From positions 1-64,000 of the forward strand of contig JAXLQK010000013.1 in the NCBI GenBank assembly GCA_046331665.1: a stretch of DNA of 64,000 bases. Reading direction: 5' to 3'. Positions 15,263 to 25,200 of the stretch are shown one piece after another. The DNA comes from CAWBAT01 sp046331665 (lineage in GTDB: Bacteria > Acidobacteriota > Terriglobia > Versatilivoradales > Versatilivoraceae). A program made the position numbers and the translations under genes. The notes beneath the pieces are model-generated. The model saw only the letters and a program-made list of their open reading frames with translations, did no database searches and had not been told where the DNA came from. Position 1 is the stretch's first letter. The number at the start of each line of letters is the position of its first letter.

Positions 15263-17725
15263 ATGCGAATTCAACGGCAGACACTGCTAATGCTTGTGAT
15301 TTTCTGCATACCCATTTGTCTCTTTTCAGAGGGAAGCAATCGAATGAAGCCTGTAAAGAGTGTCGCAAGGAAACTGGCGATTCAAAACGTTCTGAAGCAT
15401 ACCCAATGGGTAAAACGGCCGATGCCATCCTCTTCCAATGTAATGCGAAAAAATCAGGCGCTATCGGGTGGCCAGAAAAATCTCGTCGGTCTTCCCAATC
15501 TCTTGCCTTATCAACCTGGAGGCTGGTCCGGCCCCATAGTCGTTTCGACGGTTGAGGATACCAATCTTGACGCCACATCGCTAACAGCCAGCAATCCACT
15601 CTACATTGATTTTGCAATTGGTAATGACGGGGATGCGGTCGCTGGCCCGTTTGTAATTGACCTTTATATTGACGAAGACAAGATTTCCCTCCCCTATGAT
15701 GACAATCTCGAAGCAGGATATTTGATCGGAGCACTTGATCTTCCGATTGGAATGCTGCCGACAGGGGTTCACATGATCAAGATCGTCGCCGACGCAACGG
15801 GGGCCGTCAAAGAGTCAGACGAAGCTGACAACGAATATACCAAAGCGATTTCCGTCATGGGACCGAATATGCCCAACCTTACTATTTTTCGTCCTTTAGG
15901 TTGGTCGGATCCCATCGTTGTCTCCAATGCAAGAGGTAATCATATTGACTCATCTCCGTTCACCGCGAATGATACCCTCTATGCGGATTTTGCATATGGC
16001 AATGACGGCACAGCGCCCACAGGCCCGTTCAAATTGAAAGTCCTGATTGATGGGGTAGCAGTTGATGAATGGCAGGAGAACGAACCACTGGAGCGCAGAT
16101 ACTACCGCACCCTTGAGGACTACCCCATAGGAACACTTTCAGTCGGAACCCATACCATTCAATTAGTGGTTGATACCGACAACTCACTCAACGAAAGCAA
16201 CGAAGATGACAATCAATACTCGAAAATAATCGATGTAATCCAAGCAACCGAAACAACCACATCCATCTTTGTGCCCGTAGTCATCTCCACCGCTGGATTG
16301 AATGGGTCTTTCTTCACGACGGAATTGATTTTGACTAACAAGGGAGAACGAACTGCAACTCTCGAGTACAGTTATCTTGCCTCTTTTGGAGGCGGTTCAG
16401 GATCCGGCCATGATACCCTGAACGCCGGACAACAAAAGATTGTACCCGATGCGATCAATTATCTTCGGTCACTTGGGGTACCTATTCCGAGTTCTGGGAA
16501 TCTTGGTGGGACACTAACTGCGACATTTTCCGGGATTGCCACCGCCTCCGACGTTGCCATTACGGTTAGAACAACGACTGCCGTAGAAGGAGGACGCGCA
16601 GGATTGGCCTATCCGGGAATTCCGCTTTCCAATGCCTTGACTGAGGTTGTGTACCTTTGTGGATTGCGTCAAACCGAAACTGATCGATCGAATGTGGCCA
16701 TTCAAAATATCGGTCCGTCGTCAGAAGGGAACATCGTCCTCAAATTAACGGTTTTCTCAGGTGATCCACAAAACCCCTTCTCGAAAGAACTTCCACTGGA
16801 AACTCTATCGCCTGGTGGATTCAAACAAATCTCCGGGATTCTGATCTCTAATGGTCTCACGCTGACAAATGGGTATGTACGGGTAGAGCGAGTGAGCGGG
16901 GCTGCCTCCTACTATGCCTATGCGGTCATCAACGACCAGATAAATTCCGATGGCTCCTATATTTTTCCACTTCGCGAATCGGACTTGATTGGATGTAACC
17001 GACTTACGTTGCCAGTTTTGGTTGAGGCGAATGCATTTTCCAGCGAATTAATTATCACAAACTGGTCCCAAGCAAAAAAAACCCTTCACTTTGAGTTCGT
17101 TTCGGACGCCATACAAACAGGGGATCACCGAGCGGACTTTACAGTAGAAATCAAATCTTCTGAACAAATATCCATTCCGGAATTTATAGACTCTCTGAGA
17201 CAATCCCACACCCCGGGGATTGGCGATAAAGGCCCTGCCTTTGCGGGAGCTTTGTTCGTCGAAGTTAGCGAAGGCGATCTCAGCGGGGTTGCTGTTTCTG
17301 CAAGGACCTCTTCCCCAGGGGGTGGCGGCCGGTTTGGACTTTTCTATGGAAGCATTCCTAAAGGGCATACCACAGACGAGAGCTCCTGGATCTATGGTCT
17401 TCAGCAGAATGCAGAGAATCGCTCGAACCTGGCCTTAGTGAATACGGGAGATAATGACAATAGTGCGGATACCTTCAAGATTGAGATTTTTGATGGCGAC
17501 ACGGGGGCCTTGGCTCATACGATAGAAGGCACCGTTCTGAGTGCGAGGAGCTGGAAGCAGTTTGGTTCCATTCTTTCTCAATTCACTTCGAATACGACTC
17601 AAGGTTATGTGAAGGTTACGAAAGTAGGGGGGACCAACCCATTTGTTCTTTATGGGGTAGTCAATGATGGGGAAAAGCCTGAGCAAAGAACTGGTGATGG
17701 GGCTTACATTGCAAACTCTCCTTGA
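15263..17725 (+). CDS. Exported CARDB-domain protein with the shared paired C-terminal module
   Basis: 820 residues from ATG 15263, chosen because AGGAG lies 7 nt upstream and the protein then begins with a Sec signal (MRIQRQTLLMLVIFCIPICL); an in-frame ATG at 15218 would bury that signal. Two CARDB-like sandwich repeats (each with an ADATGAVKESDEADNEY or DTDNSLNESNEDDNQY ending) occupy about residues 85-330. From about residue 335 to the end it matches the C-terminal module of the 1533-aa protein, including GLRQTETDRSNVAIQN and the final RTGDGAYI. It is probably a surface or secreted adhesive/structural protein. It lacks the duplicated leader found upstream of its two neighbours. Confidence 0.82.
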   Translation: MRIQRQTLLMLVIFCIPICLFSEGSNRMKPVKSVARKLAIQNVLKHTQWVKRPMPSSSNVMRKNQALSGGQKNLVGLPNLLPYQPGGWSGPIVVSTVEDTNLDATSLTASNPLYIDFAIGNDGDAVAGPFVIDLYIDEDKISLPYDDNLEAGYLIGALDLPIGMLPTGVHMIKIVADATGAVKESDEADNEYTKAISVMGPNMPNLTIFRPLGWSDPIVVSNARGNHIDSSPFTANDTLYADFAYGNDGTAPTGPFKLKVLIDGVAVDEWQENEPLERRYYRTLEDYPIGTLSVGTHTIQLVVDTDNSLNESNEDDNQYSKIIDVIQATETTTSIFVPVVISTAGLNGSFFTTELILTNKGERTATLEYSYLASFGGGSGSGHDTLNAGQQKIVPDAINYLRSLGVPIPSSGNLGGTLTATFSGIATASDVAITVRTTTAVEGGRAGLAYPGIPLSNALTEVVYLCGLRQTETDRSNVAIQNIGPSSEGNIVLKLTVFSGDPQNPFSKELPLETLSPGGFKQISGILISNGLTLTNGYVRVERVSGAASYYAYAVINDQINSDGSYIFPLRESDLIGCNRLTLPVLVEANAFSSELIITNWSQAKKTLHFEFVSDAIQTGDHRADFTVEIKSSEQISIPEFIDSLRQSHTPGIGDKGPAFAGALFVEVSEGDLSGVAVSARTSSPGGGGRFGLFYGSIPKGHTTDESSWIYGLQQNAENRSNLALVNTGDNDNSADTFKIEIFDGDTGALAHTIEGTVLSARSWKQFGSILSQFTSNTTQGYVKVTKVGGTNPFVLYGVVNDGEKPEQRTGDGAYIANSP

Positions 17726-17824
17726 GTCTAAGTTCGTTCAAGGTCATCAGTACTTGAGTTGCGTTGAAAGCATTTGCTGTTCAAAAGCTTCCGGACAATT
17801 GACCCAGCATGGCTTGACAATAAC

Positions 17825-17876
17825 TTCTCAAGCGATTCCCTCAGACTGCGAGAGTCAAAGGAGAATCGCTTGAGAA
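17825..17876 (+). terminator. Long stem-loop downstream of the CARDB gene
   Basis: TTCTCAAGCGATTC (17825-17838) pairs perfectly with GAATCGCTTGAGAA (17863-17876), 14 bp. The 24-nt loop can form a small inner stem (GACT/AGTC). It is followed by TTATTCGATTATT, T-rich but not a clean run. Probably the transcript end of the exported-protein gene; an intergenic repeat element is an alternative. Confidence 0.55.
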
Positions 17877-18252
17877 TTATTCGATTATTGCGAAATGCGC
17901 CCTCCACCATGCCTCCCCTCTTCCATGGAATTGGGAGTGTGACTAACCGCCTGCAGCTTCAAGAATCCGCCTAGTCAATTATCAGCAGTCCATAACATCA
18001 ACGTTAAGATCCCCTTCTCTGGAAAATGATTTCTCCCAAATGGAATTTGGTGGCGGCTGCTTTTCCATCGCAATTCCAAGCATGGACCTCGCAAGTCTTT
18101 GATATTACAGAGTCCAAGGGCATTCTGACTTATTTGGCAACCGACTTGCACTCCTTATAATCGCTTGCGTCGGTTGTTTCCCGCAAGGAAGTCCCCGAAT
18201 CCAACTGATTTTGAAATTACCACTGCCGTCGAGACTGGTGCAGAGGCTCACG
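17877..18252. other. Intergenic stretch without a recognisable gene
   Basis: No family-like reading frame is seen between the stem-loop and the small gene at 18253. Open frames are short and without ribosome sites. No repeat of other window segments was noticed. Confidence 0.5.
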
Positions 18253-18618
18253 ATGAGAACAAGGGCGGAATCCTTGGAAGAAAATGAGCAGTTGGCCAAG
18301 ATCACAGGAGAACTGCTCCACCGCGCCCAAGCGGCTTCGGACCGGCTTGAAATCAGTTTCACTGAATTCCAGGAAATCTTTGCCTTGGTGCTTAAGTCAA
18401 ACTTTGTAGACCGGGCGGCAAAAGACTTGCTGCAGGCCGCTTTTCAGCGATTTGAAGGGCAAGTAAAGAGGAATCTAAAGACCAACGAACACAGTCACCT
18501 GAATCTCAAGAATTGGCTTTCCTTTTATTGGAACATCCCCTATTCGGAGATGGAGGATTGGGTTTACTCCGAAGTGAAAGCATCGGAACTCGAGTCCCAA
18601 GCCATCGCCCATTCCTGA
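18253..18618 (+). CDS. Small helical protein of unknown function
   Basis: 121 residues from ATG 18253 (an in-frame TTG at 18211 would add 14). The sequence is charged and predicted helical (RAESLEENEQLAKITGELLH, RLEISFTEFQEIFALVLKS), ending in a Trp-containing segment. No transmembrane segment, signal peptide or Cys/His cluster. AGAGG lies upstream of the ATG. It stands alone between the exported-protein island and a minus-strand aminotransferase-like gene. Its family is not recognised; it may be a lineage-specific gene. Confidence 0.45.
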   Translation: MRTRAESLEENEQLAKITGELLHRAQAASDRLEISFTEFQEIFALVLKSNFVDRAAKDLLQAAFQRFEGQVKRNLKTNEHSHLNLKNWLSFYWNIPYSEMEDWVYSEVKASELESQAIAHS

Positions 18619-18660
18619 AGTCCTGGTGACGGACCTGTCCGGCGGCTCTCCTTCTTCTAT

Positions 18661-19827
18661 TCAGCAATGACTTCGGCGCAAGAGTGCGGCAGCCATTTTT
18701 TCCAAGGCCAGCAGCAACTGCCGCCGCGCACAACCAAAATTCAAGCGGACAAATCCTTCTCCACCCGGCCCGAACTTTTTCCCGTCATTTAAGGCGACAC
18801 GCGCGTGTTTGAGAAAGAACTGAGCAGGAGAATCCGGTAGGCTGGCGCCGCGACAATCAAGCCACGCCAGAAAAGTGGCTTCGGGCTCTATCATCGAAAT
18901 CCCTGGCAATTCTTCGGCAACAAATTTTCGTACAACATTTCGATTGGCCTCCAGATACTGCAGGAGGCTCTTCAACCACTCCGCCCCGTCGCGATACGCA
19001 GCCAGTGCCGCCACCTGCGACAGAACATTGGACGCTGGAACCATGCCGCCACGAGCGGCCTCAAACCCGCGGCGCAGTTCGGGATCCGGGATAATGACAA
19101 TAGCCATCTCCAATCCGGCGAGATTGAAAGTCTTGCTGGGAGACACTAAGGTGATGGTCTGCCGGGCAATGTCCGGGCTTAGGGATGCCATCGGCAAATG
19201 CTCATGCCCCGGATAAATGAGGTCGCAATGGATTTCGTCGGAGATAATAGGTACGTGGTGGTTCAGGCAAACCTCAGCCATTGCTTCAAGTTCAGACCTT
19301 CGAAATACCCTGCCCACGGGGTTGTGCGGATTGCAAAGGAGAAAAGCTTTCGTTTGTAAACCAACAGCCCTGCGGAATTCATCTAGATTCACTTCGTAAG
19401 AACCTTGTTCCCCTCGGGATAGTTCCTGAATCCGCGTCGTCATTCCGGCATGGCCTGCCGCTTTGAGAAATGGCGGGTAAACCGGGGTTTGGATCAATAA
19501 CTCTCCGCCAGGTTGATGGAGAGAACGAGCCGCCAAATTAAAGCCCGTTACTACCCCTGGAGTAAAAACGAAGGCTTCGCCGGGGACTTTCCAGCCATAC
19601 AGTCTGCCCAACCTTTCCTGCAAGACCTCAATCAGCGCGATGGGACGCATCCCATACCCCAACACCCCATGAGAAATCCGCTCCTGCAAACTCTCAATCA
19701 CGGCCGGGGGAGCGGAAAAATCCATGTCCGCAATCCACATCGGTAAGACATCAGGTTCATAGGTTCGCCACTTGACGCTTTCGGTCCTACTCCGGTCAAC
19801 CAGGCAATCAAAGTCCCAGGGCATCAT
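18661..19827 (-). CDS. PatB/MalY-type PLP-dependent C-S lyase / aminotransferase
   Basis: 388 residues, fold-type I PLP enzyme. Family signatures: LPMWIADMDFSAPPAVIE near the N-terminus, FTPGVVTGFNLAARS, LLCNPHNPVGRVF (PLP-contacting Asn), ISDEIHCDLIY (Asp for the pyridine nitrogen) and LVSPSKTFNLAGL with the Schiff-base Lys. This pattern is specific to the MalY/PatB branch, usually cystathionine beta-lyases that release homocysteine or related thiols; some members are regulatory. The start is ATG 19827 (a second ATG follows directly). The gene stands alone, so the physiological substrate cannot be deduced. Confidence 0.88.
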   Translation of the reverse strand: MMPWDFDCLVDRSRTESVKWRTYEPDVLPMWIADMDFSAPPAVIESLQERISHGVLGYGMRPIALIEVLQERLGRLYGWKVPGEAFVFTPGVVTGFNLAARSLHQPGGELLIQTPVYPPFLKAAGHAGMTTRIQELSRGEQGSYEVNLDEFRRAVGLQTKAFLLCNPHNPVGRVFRRSELEAMAEVCLNHHVPIISDEIHCDLIYPGHEHLPMASLSPDIARQTITLVSPSKTFNLAGLEMAIVIIPDPELRRGFEAARGGMVPASNVLSQVAALAAYRDGAEWLKSLLQYLEANRNVVRKFVAEELPGISMIEPEATFLAWLDCRGASLPDSPAQFFLKHARVALNDGKKFGPGGEGFVRLNFGCARRQLLLALEKMAAALLRRSHC

Positions 19828-19941
19828 GCTTCAATGTCTCTCTTCTTCTCAAAATCTCGATCCCTCGAGGCAGGCAATCCGTCCTACTTCGAGCCGATCC
19901 AGACGTTCACCCGCAAGACTGAGTCATTAGTTTCAGGGGAC

Positions 19942-21465
19942 TCACTCAATCCGGATCATCCCCTTGCGGTAATCGAGTTTCACCACCCGGTTGCTGTAAA
20001 AGTCCCCTCCTAGAATGCCAGACACTTCGGAACCAATTTCCTGGCTGATTTCACCCAGGTGAATGGCGAGGATTTTCGCATAGTCCTTTTTCATCTTGCC
20101 GAGTCCGAGCTGAACATCGTTTACACCAAGCACGGAGTGGGTAACGCCGCAGGCCCCGGCAAATTCTACTTCGATTTTGGCATCGGGGGTATCTTCATGG
20201 ATTCCCAGGGCAGCTGCCTGTCTCTTCGAGAGCGCACTCATTACGGCTCCAGTATCCAGGAGGAAACTTCGGTTGTCCTTCCCATTAATGGAGACCGGTA
20301 CCAGGAGCAAGTTTCCAAACATCCGGAAATTAACGACGGTCCCGTCGGGTCCCGGTAGAGAGTCGCCCTTGCCGCCCTTTTCCGCTGTTCTGGGCTCAAG
20401 GCGAATCTTGTGTTCCGGATAATCCAATACCACCAGGAAATCGGCTAAATCAGAAGTACTTAGGACCCCGTCAATGAGCCCCTGAAAGATCCTATTGTCA
20501 AACGAGGAAACCGGCAGATTGGAAATTTCGAGGGCTCCCATACGCAACTTAGCGGCTTTGCACAGGTGGGTGGGAGATTTCCCGGACTCGCCAACGCATC
20601 TAACAATGGCGGAGGTAACAATGGGGATCTTGAGCTGCTCAATCAAATCATTGGATAGGACCGTCGAAGTGGCGCCAGTATCCACCAAGAACCGGTAGGG
20701 ACCCGAATCGTTGACATATCCTTCAATGATCATTAACCCAAAGAAGGGCCGGAAGGGAATTTCATAGCTTCGCTGCGTGTCTTTGATCCCGCCAACCGCT
20801 TCCTTTTCGAAACTGCGGAAAAAGGTCAGGAGGGCTCCCGCATTCTGCACTCGCTCCGGTGTGAACTGGGGTTTCAAGGAAAGGTATTTTTCCAGCGACT
20901 TGACCTGCTGTGCATAATCCCGCAATGCACCATAGGCCTCACTCTGGAAGAAATAGTTCTCCGCCATCTGGGGTGCCAATTCGATGGCCCTTTTAAAGGA
21001 GTTGAGGCTTTGATCGTATTCGAGCCGGCTGAGCTGCAGCCGACCCATCGCTTGATGGGCATCCGCCTGATTGGCATCGAATTGCAAGCTTTTCTTGAGT
21101 TCAGCCTCTGCCGACAAAAAGTTCCCTTCCCGGAGAAGAACCAGGCCTTCGGCACTAAGAACAAAAGGGTCATTCGGAGATCGTTCCAAGACTTTCTTAA
21201 TAAGTCCGGAAGCCTGATCTAGCTGATCTTCAATCAGCAGGATTTTAATGTGGAGCAATTGGGATTGGGGGAAATCCGGGGACGATTCCGGGACTTTGGC
21301 CAGGACGTTCTTGGCCGCTGACAAATCCCCTTTTTCATAGAACGATTTAGCTTGCAAGAAATAACCCGGCGGAGGATTGTCCGCTCGACCAACGACGAAC
21401 CCGAAGACTAAAAGACAGCTGGAAAATCCCAGACAAACTGGGAGAGATCTAATCTTCATCCACAT
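19942..21465 (-). CDS. Exported TPR protein with two retropepsin-like aspartic protease domains
   Basis: 507 residues. A signal-like N-terminus (LPVCLGFSSCLLVFGFVVG) is followed by TPR-like helices (about residues 30-220: LLREGNFLSAEAELKKSLQF, then AHQAMGRLQLSRLEYDQSL). Then come two aspartyl protease domains, each with its own DTG motif: RFLVDTGATSTVL (about residue 260) and SFLLDTGAVMSAL (about 405). Retropepsin-like enzymes normally pair two single-motif subunits; here both are in one chain. The start overlaps the upstream glycosyltransferase by 17 nt. A periplasmic or outer-surface protease or peptide-binding role is likely but unproven. Confidence 0.82.
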   Translation of the reverse strand: MWMKIRSLPVCLGFSSCLLVFGFVVGRADNPPPGYFLQAKSFYEKGDLSAAKNVLAKVPESSPDFPQSQLLHIKILLIEDQLDQASGLIKKVLERSPNDPFVLSAEGLVLLREGNFLSAEAELKKSLQFDANQADAHQAMGRLQLSRLEYDQSLNSFKRAIELAPQMAENYFFQSEAYGALRDYAQQVKSLEKYLSLKPQFTPERVQNAGALLTFFRSFEKEAVGGIKDTQRSYEIPFRPFFGLMIIEGYVNDSGPYRFLVDTGATSTVLSNDLIEQLKIPIVTSAIVRCVGESGKSPTHLCKAAKLRMGALEISNLPVSSFDNRIFQGLIDGVLSTSDLADFLVVLDYPEHKIRLEPRTAEKGGKGDSLPGPDGTVVNFRMFGNLLLVPVSINGKDNRSFLLDTGAVMSALSKRQAAALGIHEDTPDAKIEVEFAGACGVTHSVLGVNDVQLGLGKMKKDYAKILAIHLGEISQEIGSEVSGILGGDFYSNRVVKLDYRKGMIRIE

Positions 21466-22255
21466 GACGTCTCGCCTTTGGAAGAACCATTTTCTGTTTC
21501 CACAAGAATTTCATCAGACTTAGAAAATGGTGTTCTTTAGCCTTTAATGAAAGTGGCCTGGCGCTTTCCCTCCTATGATGATGAATCATTCGGGCTCCCG
21601 GGTTGTATAGAACCTTCCAGTCCGTTTCCCACATCCGAACACACAAATCGACGTCCTCGAAGTAAAGGAAAAATCGTTCATCAAACAACTGATTTCCTGC
21701 GGCCTCCCGGCGAATCAACATCGCCGCTCCCAGCCCCCAATCCACAGCTCTTAGGCTTTGATGATCCCATCTCAACAACAGATGTTCCCGAACTGAACGG
21801 TGGTTGGAAAACCAGCGCTTCCACGGCCCACGGCGCATGAATAAAGTCGGATAGGTATAAAATGTTCGACAAGAATATTGCAGGCTCTCATCGGGATTTC
21901 GGAGTTGCGGCAAAACAATCCCTGCCTTCTGATCGTCTCGCATTGCTTGTAGCAGTTCGTGAACGGACTGTGGTTTTGCCTCCACGTCAGGGTTCAAGAG
22001 GAGTACGAACTCACTCTGACTGCATCGATACCCGCAGTTGGCCGCGCACGCAAAACCGAGATTCGAAGGGGATTGGATCCATCGGACTTTCGGCCAATGG
22101 AAGTCCTCGAGGAATGAACGTTCGTTTGGAGACCCGTTGTTTACGACCAGAATCTGATCGTCAATGAGGGGATCATGGAGGCGAAGTGCCGTCAAGCAGG
22201 ACTGCAGCAGAACTCCGGACTGGTAGTTGACAATAACAACGGAAAGACCGCTCAT
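21449..22255 (-). CDS. Family 2 glycosyltransferase (rhamnosyltransferase-like)
   Basis: 268 residues with the GT-A opening SVVIVNYQSGVLLQSCL, the nucleotide-binding VVNNGSPNE, the metal-binding LLLNPDVEAKP (DxD variant, NPDVE) and the acceptor/base region YFEDVDLCVRMWETDW. It resembles WbbL-type rhamnosyltransferases that extend surface polysaccharides at the cytoplasmic face of the membrane. It overlaps the 3' end of the chimeric glycosyltransferase by four bases (ATGA), so the two are translationally coupled. Donor sugar not known. Confidence 0.85.
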   Translation of the reverse strand: MSGLSVVIVNYQSGVLLQSCLTALRLHDPLIDDQILVVNNGSPNERSFLEDFHWPKVRWIQSPSNLGFACAANCGYRCSQSEFVLLLNPDVEAKPQSVHELLQAMRDDQKAGIVLPQLRNPDESLQYSCRTFYTYPTLFMRRGPWKRWFSNHRSVREHLLLRWDHQSLRAVDWGLGAAMLIRREAAGNQLFDERFFLYFEDVDLCVRMWETDWKVLYNPGARMIHHHRRESARPLSLKAKEHHFLSLMKFLWKQKMVLPKARRHVDED

Positions 22256-25200
22256 TGCATGACATCTTCATGGATCCGCTCAAAGGACTTTGTCAATTGG
22301 GCGAGGCCAAAATGGTCAACAACCCGCTGACGGGCGGCATTTCCGATTTGCCCGCGCCGGTCTGAATTTTGCAGGAGAAGGATCGTGTCACGGATAAATT
22401 CTTCCGACGTATTGGCGATCATCAGATCTCTCCCGCTTTCGAAGGCGTACCCTTCGACACAACGTTTGGTAGCCACCACCGCCTTCCCCATCGCCATGGC
22501 CTCCAATACCTTCCCCCGAAGTCCGGCGCCGCTGATAATGGGCGCAACGAATACCGAATGCCTTTGCAGGTAAGGACGCACATCGGGCACGTATTCTGTA
22601 AAAACCACTGAATCACGGTGACTGTAGGCCAGAATCTCGGGGGGAGGAAAGCGTCCGATGATGGTAATGTTGACGCCAGGAACCGCCTCTTGAATTCCAG
22701 GCCAGATTCTTTGAAAAAAATAATGAACCCCTTCGACATTCGGTGGGTGTTTAAAGTAGCCCATGAAAATCAGGCTGTGCGGGATTTCCTTGCAGGCCGG
22801 GCAGGGGGTGAAGACTTCGGTATCAACCCCTGTTTGGACCAGGCGAACGTTTTTCAGCCTGAGTTTGGACTCCAGATACTCCTGGTCCACGGACGACAAC
22901 GCCGCCACCATTTTCACTCGGCGACAGATTCTTGCTTCATAGATCTGCATCAGCTTCCATTTAACAAGGCGCTTCAATTTTTCAAAAAAACCGGAGGCCA
23001 GTTGGAAATTTCTCTTGTGCGCCAAGCTCAAGACTTCATGATGGGTAAGAAGGCTCGGATACTCCCTGAGATTCGGGATAAAATTTAACGTGTGCAGATA
23101 TTCGCATTGGACGAGATCATGGTCCTCTTTCTTGAGTTGATTCAACACTTCCTTGCGCATCAACAAACAGGCATGGATCAAGGCAAACATCTTGGAAAAT
23201 AGGAAGGAGCTTTTGAGCTGGTCGCTGTAAGGATACAGGGTAATCGTCTTGACTTCCTTGCAATACCGGCGGAGATAATCAGCATGCGGCTTTTCATCTT
23301 CGGTTTCCATAAAGGAAAGCAACGTAATCTCATGATTTGCGGACAGCCCTCGAATGAGATTGACCACGATCCATGATCCGTCGAGGCCCAAGCGCGGCAA
23401 GCGTTTTGAAACAATCAATATCTTCCTTGGAGGCTGGAAGCTTTTCCCTTTGAGCAGATACTGATGCCGGTAGAGAAACCAGGAGTCAATCGTTGCCAAA
23501 ACCTCCTCATCGGACAGTCGATTCGGTTGGTGGGAGCTCAGCCGGTCCCAAAGGATTCGAGGCATCTTGAGCAGCGCCCCCAGAAAGGCGACGAGAATGG
23601 CAAAACGCCTTCGGCTCAGGTCCAGCAAAATTCGGAATGGAAGCTTGAACAGGTGATTTACGAACATCTTCACCGAGGAAACGTTCAGCCAGAAGAAAAC
23701 AAACAAATTTCGCCAAATGAGATAATCAATCTTCCGGTTTCCCAGCTTGGTGACATTGGTGCTTCGATGTTTATGGATGACCTTGCTGGCGGGTGAAAAG
23801 AGCACCCGATAGCCCGCTTTCCAGGCCCTGTAAGAGAGATCGGTATCTTCGACGTAACCGGGATTGTAGATTTCGTTGAAGCCTCCCAGCGCCAGGAATT
23901 TCGCGCGATCGTAGGCGCTTGAGCCTCCCCCCGCGTAGAAAGCCGGAACGTATTCGCGCTGTTCGTCCTGTTCATTGGGCTGCGTATGCCCCACATGAAA
24001 ACAGCCAAAGACCAAGGTCCCGAAGGTCTTGCCTGTTTCTTCCCGAATCTTGGATTGATCGTAATTGAAAATTTGCGAGGTAACAGCAAAGATGTCCGGC
24101 TGATCAAACCCTCGGAGCAGGGGACCCAAAAACCCAGGCTCCACAATGACGTCATTATTTAAAAGAACCACAACCTTGTTCTTCGCGCACTGAACTCCAA
24201 TATTATTGGCCCGACAAAACCGATAGTTCCGATCCAACTCGATGAGTCGGATTTCAGGATAATAGATTCGAATGTAATCCTGGGTGCCGTCCGTGCTCCC
24301 ATTGTCCACCAGAATAATTTCGTGATCGCCACCGTCAAACTCGACCGCTTCCTGGACCGCATCCAAACATTCCTGAAGGAGTTCTTTCTTGTTCCAGGAC
24401 AAAACAATAATGGAGGCTTTTGAGGGACGACTCCCCGCGGGCCTCTCGGCCAAATCGTCTTCTTGGGGAGCAGCCAGCAGTTGGTCATAGAACTCTTCAA
24501 CTTGTTTAATGAGAAACTTTCGATTGAAGTGATGCTTGATGAGCAACTGGCTTTGGCGGCTCATTCGAACGCGCAACTCAACATCCCCTAACAAGCGAAT
24601 CACCGCCGCGGCGACGGCACTGGAGTCAGCCTTGGGAATCAGCAAACCGGTCTTCTCGTGCAGAACGGCTTCAGGAGTTCCACTCACCTGGGTGGCAACC
24701 ACCGGAACGCCCACGGATAAGGCCTCCAGGATACTGAGAGGCAATCCTTCGTAGATCGACGTCAACAGGAAGAGATCCAAGGCGGAAAGAATATCCGCAA
24801 TGTCTTCGCGCTCTCCGGCAAAAATCACATGGGAGTCCACTCCTAGAGCTTCGACTCTTTTGTAGCATTTTTCCCGCTGAGGACCGTCTCCAACGAAAAG
24901 AAATCGGGCTTGCGGATAGACTCTGATAATCTCCGGGATCGCATCAATCGTGTATTCATGCCCCTTTTGGACACTAAAGCGAGCGATTGTCCCAATCAGA
25001 AATTGGCCGTGTTGAATTCCAAATTCAGCCCGAACCCGTTTTCGGCCTGATTCTGAAAACTGGTATTTCGCAACCTCAATGCAATTCCGAATCAGCTTGA
25101 TGCGAATCGGATCGATTTTATAGTCACGGATCAGAAGTCGTTTATTGGCTTGAGAAACCGCAATCGTATAGTCCAGGCAAAAAGAGATGATTTTCTTGAC

